From: Purshia tridentata
Taxonomy: Eukaryota > Streptophyta > Magnoliopsida > Rosales > Rosaceae
NCBI GenBank assembly: GCA_003254885.1
Contig: QANT01000368.1
Location: 1-28,155, forward strand
Direction: 5' to 3'
Length of the DNA: 28,155 bases
Program-made: the position numbers and the translations under genes
Notes under the pieces: model-generated
The model's database searches: none
Told to the model about the DNA's origin: nothing
What the model saw: only the letters and a program-made list of their open reading frames with translations
Part shown: piece by piece, positions 21,619 to 28,155 of the stretch
Numbering within the stretch: position 1 is the stretch's first letter
Layout: each line of letters opens with the position of its first letter

Positions 21619-24389
21619 ATGTCTTGGAAAAGCAGAGGAGAGCCATCTTCTAGAAGTGTTATATCACAAAAATGGACCCTTTTTCTATGTTTGAGCTGCT
21701 TCTGTGCTGGAATGCTCTTCACCAATAGGTATGCTTGTGTTCCAATCTTAGTTTTAGTTTCACTTTGTGCAACTTCTTGAAAGGTGTTTGCTTGTTGATT
21801 TTTAATTAATGGGTTATTTCCTGAAATGGGTTCCAGCCGTTTTCCTGAGTTGTAACTCATTTGAAGATTGCTTATTTCATAAATTTCAATTTTGAGATCT
21901 ATGATCAAATGGTGGTTATTGGTTTGATGCTAGCTGTAAATATTGATTAATATGTGATATTGTGTGTCCTTTTTATCTGGATGATTCTGAATTTTCAAGC
22001 TTTTGATTAAATTGTGATCTCATATGTTATGTTCTACATGACATATTAATGGAAATTTATATTTCGGTTACAGGATGTGGACTGTTCCTGAAAGTAGAGG
22101 TATCACACGAAGAACAGCTATGGAAAAAGAAAAGTTAAAATTAGTTTCAGAGGGTTGCAATCCAAAAGCTGTAATGTCTCATCCCTTACTTGATTTCACT
22201 ATATTGGATTATTATTTCATGTTCCTTATCTGAAATTTTCTTTTGTGCTTCTCTGATTTGGTCCTTTTAGTTGCATCAGAAGGAAGTAAAGCGGGATTCC
22301 AAGGACATTTTCGGGGCGGTTTTCAGGACTCATAATGCTATTCAGTAAGTTATGCTCACAAGACAAGCACATAATATTTTGTAAATTTGGTTTCTTCAAA
22401 GTTTCCTAACTGAAAAATATTTATTGTATGTTGAATTAGCACGTTAGATAAGACTATTTCAAATCTAGAGATGGAATTAGCTGCTGCAAGGGCAACACAG
22501 GAATCTATACGTAGTGGCGCTCCTGTATCAGGAGATGTGAAGACGGATTCATCTGGGAAGAGAAGGTATTTAATGGTTATTGGAGTCAATACTGCTTTTA
22601 GCAGCCGGAAAAGAAGAGATTCAGTTCGTGCTTCATGGATGCCACAAGGTTCATAAATGGATTCCCTGATCTCTACATTGCATTTTTTTAATGGACTATA
22701 TCTATGCTATTCTGGTCATTTGTCTAAATCTGTTGTCTGATTACTTTTGCTTCTGAAAATTCTTGCATTACAGGCGAGAAAAGAAAGAAGCTGGAGGAAG
22801 AGAAGGGTATCATCATTCGTTTTGTCATTGGTCATAGGTGAGTGTTTAATATTTTTTCATGCTTTTTCGATATGTTACATTTGGTGGTCTGCTAGAATAC
22901 AATTCATTGCAGCTGTAGTTAAAATATATTTTCACTTTGTGGTCCAGTGCCACATCTGGAGGTATTCTAGACAGAGCTATTGAAGCAGAGGACAAAAAGC
23001 ATGGAGATATCCTGAGGCTGGTAATGTCTTTAAAATTTTCTTCTGTTGTTAGTGTCCCCTTTGTTCTACATGTATGCTTACTAGAGACATTATGACTTAA
23101 TGTCTATGTCTCTCGTGCAGGACCATGTTGAAGGGTACCTCGAATTGTCAGCCAAGACAAAGATATATTTTGCTACTGCTGTTGCTATGTGGGATGCAGA
23201 TTTTTATGTCAAAGTTGATGATGATGTCCACGTAAATGTTGGTAAGTTCATATTTTGTTTACGATGATAAAAGTTTGTACTATGATACTGTTGTGTGGAA
23301 TGGCATAAAAACTGAAATAATTTAGCAACATGAAAATTTTCCCATTTGAGCAATTTATGGATACAACCAAATCAGTAATTTAGGCCACATTACCCTGGTT
23401 ATAGTCTCTATTTCTTCACCCTTTTCCAAAACCTCCATGTTCTTTCAAGTTTTAAGGATATTACCAGATGGCTAACTTGGGGTGTACTAGCCATGTTGGA
23501 GCAATTCATAATTTCTCATGTCTATATTATGCAATCATTTCTCATTAAACCCAAGTCTTTCCGAATTGCTGCAGCGACACTAGGAGAAACACTTGTCAGA
23601 CACCGAAAGAAAAAGCGTCTGTACATTGGATGCATGAAATCTGGTCCTGTTCTATCACAAAAGTAAGCTGTTACTTCGTATAACTTCTGGCTCTTTTTCT
23701 TTTGTCCAGATAATTCTTGAGAAAATAATTGACCATGAGTTCGTGACTATCTATTTGCTCGTACAGGGGAGTGAGATATCACGAACCTGAATATTGGAAA
23801 TTTGGTGAATCTGGAAACAAGTATTTCCGTCATGCAACAGGACAGCTATATGCCATTTCAAAAGATTTGGCCACATATATATCGATAAACCAGTAAGCTT
23901 TATCTTTATTTAAGGACAGATATTGACTATTGCGATACATGTAACATTGTATCTGCTTGAAATATTTGCTTTTCTTTTGTTGCACTTGTGATGCTATTTT
24001 TAATGCATTTTTCAGGCATGTCCTACACAAATATGCCAATGAGGATGTCTCTTTGGGATCCTGGTTTATTGGACTTGATGTGCAGCATATTGATGATCGG
24101 AGACTATGTTGTGGCACACCACCTGGTAAGTCTACTTTTCATTCAAAATGATCATGTTAGTAATGACTCGAAAAGAAAATGGCATAGTTTGGAAAAGCAG
24201 GCAACGTACTTAACATACTTAACATGCCTTGTTGCTGCAGATTGTGAGTGGAAGGCACAGGCAGGCAATGTATGTGTTGCTTCATTTGATTGGAGTTGCA
24301 GCGGGATTTGTAGGTCTGCTGAGAGGATTAAGGAAGTCCATCGGCGGTGTGGGGAAGGTGAGAATGCTTTGTGGAGTGCTTCTTTCTAA
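21619..24389 (+). CDS. beta-1,3-galactosyltransferase, GT31 family (DUF4094 + Galactosyl_T)
   Basis: This is a Golgi type II enzyme that moves galactose from UDP-Gal onto glycan acceptors. Eleven exons join in frame: 21619-21728, 22074-22170, 22271-22344, 22440-22648, 22774-22837, 22948-23020, 23121-23241, 23575-23662, 23767-23892, 24016-24125, 24241-24389. They encode 406 residues, normal for the family. The N terminus [12 protein letters not shown] is cytosolic, residues about 19-35 are the membrane anchor, and the coiled DUF4094 stem follows. The catalytic part starts at about [20 protein letters not shown], carries the metal-binding DDD in [11 protein letters not shown] (residues 242-244), then [21 protein letters not shown] and [11 protein letters not shown]. 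It closely resembles Arabidopsis B3GALT1-4, and the exact orthologue and acceptor are unknown. The start was chosen because MSWKSRGE is conserved, and no upstream in-frame ATG is present. Confidence 0.95.
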
Positions 24390-24479
24390 GAGGTGGCTTA
24401 GAGTTCTTCCAACCTCAGGAAGATTTTGAAGTTCAGTATAAAACAGGTGTGCTAGTCTCTTCCCCCCCTTCTGTGCCTA

Positions 24480-24525
24480 TAGAGAGTTAAAAGAGAGAGT
24501 GAGAGTGAGTGAGGGAGAGAGAGCC
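24480..24525 (+). repeat. imperfect GA/GAGT-rich tract in the galactosyltransferase 3' UTR
   Basis: AGAGAG and GAGTGAG repeats lie about 90 bp after the stop codon, within the expected 3' UTR. Confidence 0.7.
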
Positions 24526-24653
24526 TTGCTATGTGGACCACCTCCATTTTATAGAGGATATGAGCCACTGAAGCAGCCAAATAGGACCCCATACAATTCT
24601 TTGAGGCATTAAGAGCCAACTTGTAAGTTACAGTTCTATGGTATCAAGTGCAC

Positions 24654-24659
24654 AATAAA
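24654..24659 (+). terminator. putative polyadenylation signal of the galactosyltransferase gene
   Basis: AATAAA lies 265 bp after the stop codon, a usual plant 3' UTR length. The downstream sequence is U-rich, as expected. Confidence 0.5.
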
Positions 24660-24699
24660 TGCAATATGCTTGTGGGAGCTGTTACTGCCTTTCTTGTAC

Positions 24700-26300
24700 A
24701 ATCCTGTTTCACTCGTTTCACTAGTATATATGAATATGATTGATGAACATTTTATTTTCTATTCATCTCTTTCCCATTTATCTCGTGACAAATCTGACAC
24801 TCTGCCTCTACCCCTCTTGTTATGAGCTTGTAAGTCGTGGGGTCACAATATCAGAAATGCCCCTTCTCTAATAGGTACGTATTACATAAATATCAAACAG
24901 TCAAAGATATCAAATACGGCACACGAAGGATTAATCTGACAATTCTTTTTTCTTTTTCATATGAAAGGATCTTAAGAAATAACTGGCTTGAATTAACTTG
25001 CAAGTTGCTACCGTGCACGTGTAGTTATGAGTTATTGCTGGTACATAAACATAGATGAAACTCGAAAGGCAACCCATCCAATGGAGAAGAAACAGCAGAA
25101 ATGTTGCTTTCAAGCTTCTTTAATATGCTTTAAACTGACACCTGGAAATTTCTTTTTATATACAATGACAACAGCGAAAAAATAAAGATCAAACTTCTTT
25201 GAATGCTAACAAAGAGAAGTCAGAGAAAATTGGAGAAGACTTCATGTACTTCACAAAAATTAGCCCATCTCTGGCCAGGACTTTACAGTATGGGAACTTC
25301 CCCATTAACCAACTAACCAAGTACAACTCCATTGCTTCATTAGAAATTGCTTGGGACATTGTAAAAAATTTACAGAATGTGTTTTATAAGGAAATGTTAA
25401 GCTATAAGTAAAAAGCATTGAAAGTTTTACCACAATAAGGCACATCGGATTGGGTAACTGGGTACCCGTACCTCCCGCACCAAGAATCATGTTTGGAAAA
25501 TATGCATTTCTTTCACTTAGGATGCAGAATAATGAGTTGACTTAAATGCCATATACATAGGCCACAGGGGAATGATGTACATAATTAGTAAATATAAATT
25601 TTTGCTGCAACTCTTTTCTTTAATTTCTCCAGACTTCCCAAAGTTTTAGTATCTAAAAATAGCACAATATTTCTTCAGCTCCTTTTCAACCTTCAACCTT
25701 CCAGCAACCTAAAATATGAACATAAGAGGACAGGGGCAATCCAAGGCATTGCATTTAAAAGGTTATATATGTATGCCTTCTTATGCACACTGTCTTTATG
25801 CAGAAAAATGGTACTTCATTAAAAATACCTTATATATTGTTGTGGCTCTGATTTTCTTGGTATCTTCTGTTAATATGATGAACTTATTTGAGAAAATTTT
25901 AACAAAACTTGTCTACATGGAATAAAATGGCCAATTTGGTGTAAACCCAATAATCAGATTGGTGAGAGAAACATTAGCATTTAGCAGTGACATGGTTAAG
26001 ATCTTGGAGAAACTTGAATAGAAAAAAATTGCAACTCCCCTCAGATTGTGAAGATCAACTACAAAAAATAACTCTCCCTCAACATCCATCTTGTATACCA
26101 CCGTTATATGCATACTCGTATTCACATTCAAGTCATATTAGTCATGTGACTATGTGAGATTGGGAGGTTTAGGGTCAAAGAAGGAAGTTATATAAACGGT
26201 TGTATGGAAGAATTTATCCGAAGTAAACAAAGAAAAAACAAAACACCGGAAATGAGAAAGTAATATACCTTTGAATCTTAGATGATGGGACAGCAAGGTT
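24700..26300. other. intergenic region between galactosyltransferase and MIR171
   Basis: No coding exon is supported on either strand. The part just left of the hairpin should hold the 3' end of the minus-strand primary miR171 transcript. Confidence 0.5.
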
Positions 26301-26315
26301 AGAACAATAAAGGAG

Positions 26316-26416
26316 CAGTGGCACGTGATATTGGCACGGCTCAATCAAAAAGCAGAGCCCCAGCACTTTTAGAGCACTGTTTTCTTATTGAACCGGACCA
26401 ATATCCCGTTAAACTG
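26316..26416 (-). ncRNA. MIR171: MIR171 precursor (miR171b/c type)
   Basis: The minus strand folds into a ~101-nt hairpin. The mature miRNA is in the 3' arm at 26344-26324 and begins TTGAGCCGTGCCAATATC, the miR171b/c form; the alternative TGATTGAGCC register is 26347-26327. The 5' arm at 26406-26386 (GGATATTGGTCCGG...) pairs with it leaving about two mismatches and two G:U pairs. The stem continues above the duplex, where AAGAAAACAG faces CTCTGCTTTTT, to a loop near TAAAAGTGC, and below it to CAG/CTG at the base. miR171 directs cleavage of HAM/SCL6 GRAS mRNAs and controls meristem and shoot growth (known). No GRAS coding frame lies here, so the plus strand is not a target gene. Confidence 0.93.
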
Positions 26417-26510
26417 ATCCATCTTTCACTGCCTAGTGCCTGCTGCTGTCTTTGGTTTCCATATATGTATCTTTTTCACAAATTCTACAAAACAAACAAA
26501 CTCCGTTTCA

Positions 26511-26518
26511 TTTTTATA
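26511..26518 (-). promoter_or_regulatory. candidate TATA box for pri-miR171
   Basis: TATAAAAA on the minus strand lies about 95 bp upstream of the hairpin base and would place transcription start near 26485. An alternative is a start further upstream near the CT-rich region at 26680-27140, so the choice is open. Confidence 0.35.
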
Positions 26519-27108
26519 AAAACCCCACACAAAAAACAGAGATAAAAGATCGTAAGCTGCAGAAAATGGTCACTCCCAAACCATATGAGGTTAGAGATTA
26601 GGGGTTAGATTGTATATCATAAACCAAACACCAAAAAGAAAGCACATCAAGGTTTAAGTGGGTAATGGGGTGCTTGTAACTCAATATATGAGCTTCATTG
26701 GAGGACTGACAGAGAGAGATGGGTGAAGGGAGGAGAAGGAAAATTTGGGAATGAGCATTGGGTGGTGGGGGAGAAGATGAACATAAATACATAATAATAA
26801 TAAGAGAATTGCTATTGGGAAGGGCAGAGAGAGAGAGGCAGTGAATGTCTTTAAGAAGGTAATGCCCAAGAAAGAGAGAGATGGAGCTAGTGGTGGTAGC
26901 ATTGAAGAAGTTGCATTAAAAGTTCCAACTACCTCACAACAAAGGAAGTTGGAATATTAATTCAAGGAGGTACAAGAATCGGGAAAAAAAAGGTTCACGG
27001 ACACAAATCTGGGGCTTTTAATGTGGCATTTATGGGTGCATGGGGTAAGCCAAGAGCCGATGTTCGTTCTGTTCAATCCGCATTTATGTTTGTATCAAAC
27101 ACACACAC

Positions 27109-27112
<4 letters not shown>

Positions 27113-27140
<28 letters not shown>
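27113..27140. repeat. (AG)14 microsatellite next to a short (CA)n run
   Basis: A perfect 28-bp AG run is preceded by a CA run at about 27100-27109. A compound microsatellite upstream of MIR171, likely polymorphic. Confidence 0.93.
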
Positions 27141-27149
27141 CCTTTGTTT

Positions 27150-28010
27150 TCTTTTGGTTTGGTACCTTATTACCAGTTACCCTCCTATCCTACCCATCAT
27201 CCCATGAACTGTGATTCAATTCAAAGGTTCAAACTCTTTCCCCACTACTGCATAGTGTTTGAGTGCTGTCGATCAAATGTTGTTTGCCTGCAGTTCTTTG
27301 GGAATGGTCTCTCTGTGCATTAACTTTGTAGGCCAAACAAGCATGAGCCCTAGTAGCCGAGTGAACCACTCCCATACCTTATACATGCTGCTATGTGTTT
27401 TTCTTTGGGTGCGGCATAGCATTTAAACCCAATTCCAATTGTCAATTCTCATCCTTTTTTATCATTCCTGTATTATTTTTCGTTTCCACGTGTATTATTC
27501 GGTACATTTTATTTAAATATATGATGCAAAATTCGGACATATTATAATATTTTAGTATGTTTTTCTGCATAAACAATAATATTTTGTTTAATACATATAT
27601 TTTTCATATAATACGTGAATTTACTAATTAGACTATTCTTTAGTTACCCTTCAAAGTTTTTAATATGGCTTTGATTGTTGCAAAATTCATGAAATTGGAT
27701 GCTCTCTTCACTTTCATTATCTTTGATTTCTAAATTTGAATTGATGTATTAGAAATCTAAGCTAATACATTATAACTCACGAATTTTTAATAGATCACTC
27801 CAACTAGGAATTAAGGATACTCAATACGTATAATCAGAGAACTTAAATAGATAATTGAAATGAATGAGTTGCAACTTCCTTCTTTCTTTTTTGGCCTTGA
27901 GAGTGGAAACTTCTAATGTTAGCTTGCTGTTATAAAACAAGACCACTAACCTTTTAGAAAAAAAAATAAAAATCATAAATTATTCAAAACCAAAGTTAAT
28001 TAAAAGACCA
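27150..28010. other. AT-rich region, no gene seen
   Basis: No ORF, known RNA or clear repeat is visible. If the exon proposed at 28017-28068 is real, this would be part of its downstream intron. Confidence 0.45.
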
Positions 28011-28016
28011 ACATAC

Positions 28017-28068
28017 CTTCATTTAAGTAACGTCTTGTAGCATTGACTTCTGATATATTTCTGCAGAT
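28017..28068 (-). CDS. candidate internal exon of an unidentified minus-strand gene (partial)
   Basis: On the minus strand a pyrimidine-rich acceptor TTTCATTTCAG precedes a 52-bp block that is followed by a strong donor, GTATGT. One frame reads ICRNISEVNATRRYLNE without stops, which looks like real protein. I do not recognise the family. The rest of the gene would be outside the window to the right, and no downstream exon was found to the left. A chance match of splice signals is possible. Confidence 0.35.
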
Positions 28069-28155
28069 CTGAAATGAAACCCACAAAGAATATATGTGCA
28101 ACGTACCAATTTGAAACTAAATTTTCTGGCAACCAATCTGCATCTCATCCTCATT

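Larger units (their letters stand above)
26420..27140 (-). promoter_or_regulatory. upstream region of MIR171: promoter and possible 5' part of the primary transcript
   Basis: On the minus strand this is pyrimidine-rich (about 26690-26910) and is bounded by a (CT)14 tract at 27140-27113, a layout seen in plant 5' leaders. Two ATG-initiated short ORFs (73 codons from 26902, 64 codons from 26792) lie within it, but neither resembles a known protein. Confidence 0.4.

Noticed and set aside
21464-21694. Possible upstream ORFs ahead of the galactosyltransferase start
   Set aside because: These frames begin at GTG or TTG, not ATG, so they are unlikely to be translated uORFs; the 21508 frame is simply upstream of the true ATG at 21619.
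26311-26350. Plus-strand GATATTGGCACGGCTCAA as a miR171 target site in a GRAS gene
   Set aside because: No GRAS coding frame surrounds it, and the paired arm 40 bp away makes a hairpin precursor the better reading.
27021-27323. 100-codon ORF with an RERERERE run
   Set aside because: The run is the (AG)14 microsatellite read as codons; the rest is not protein-like.

Overview
This is plant nuclear DNA, AT-rich, with short GT-AG introns and plant-type microsatellites and MITEs. The encoded proteins (an AXR1-type NEDD8 E1 subunit, an RRP6-like 3 exonuclease, a plant GT31 galactosyltransferase and a miR171 precursor) point to a eudicot. A rosid such as a Rosaceae species is a guess. Gene names come from recognising the spliced proteins by eye; no search was run.

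Layout: (1) 1-1100 is AT-rich with one doubtful small ORF. (2) 1190-1567 (+) is a single-exon gene for a small basic plant protein of unknown function. (3) 1700-3400 is non-coding and built from old duplications: a roughly 400-bp segment present twice and a ~99-bp unit in three tandem copies. (4) 3776-8533 (+) is a complete 14-exon gene for AXR1, the regulatory half of the NEDD8-activating enzyme. (5) 14694-9353 (-), convergent with AXR1, is a 12-exon RRP6L3/EXD2-type 3'-5' exonuclease. Eleven exons join in frame, but exon 6 lacks about 16 bp just before catalytic motif III, so the simple spliced message is frameshifted. Its intron 4 has a GC donor and contains a 226-bp MITE. (6) 14.9-21.2 kb is a long intergenic region with a GA microsatellite, tandem duplications, two N bases, a G-box/TATA cluster with no gene below it, a second MITE with a 10-bp target duplication, and short poly-A retroposon-like scars. 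(7) 21619-24389 (+) is a complete 11-exon beta-1,3-galactosyltransferase (GT31) gene. (8) 26416-26316 (-) is a MIR171 hairpin with mature miRNA in the 3' arm and a good star strand. (9) The right edge may hold one internal exon of another minus-strand gene.

The genes do not form one pathway. They cover ubiquitin-like protein activation (auxin and cullin control), RNA/DNA 3' processing, Golgi glycan synthesis, and miRNA control of HAM/SCL6 GRAS factors. From memory, the order AXR1-like, RRP6L3, GT31 matches the Arabidopsis At2g32410-At2g32415-At2g32430 block, so this looks like conserved microsynteny. I found no clearly new biological system. The strongest observations are the MIR171 gene, the RRP6L3 exon 6 lesion and the two datable MITE insertions.
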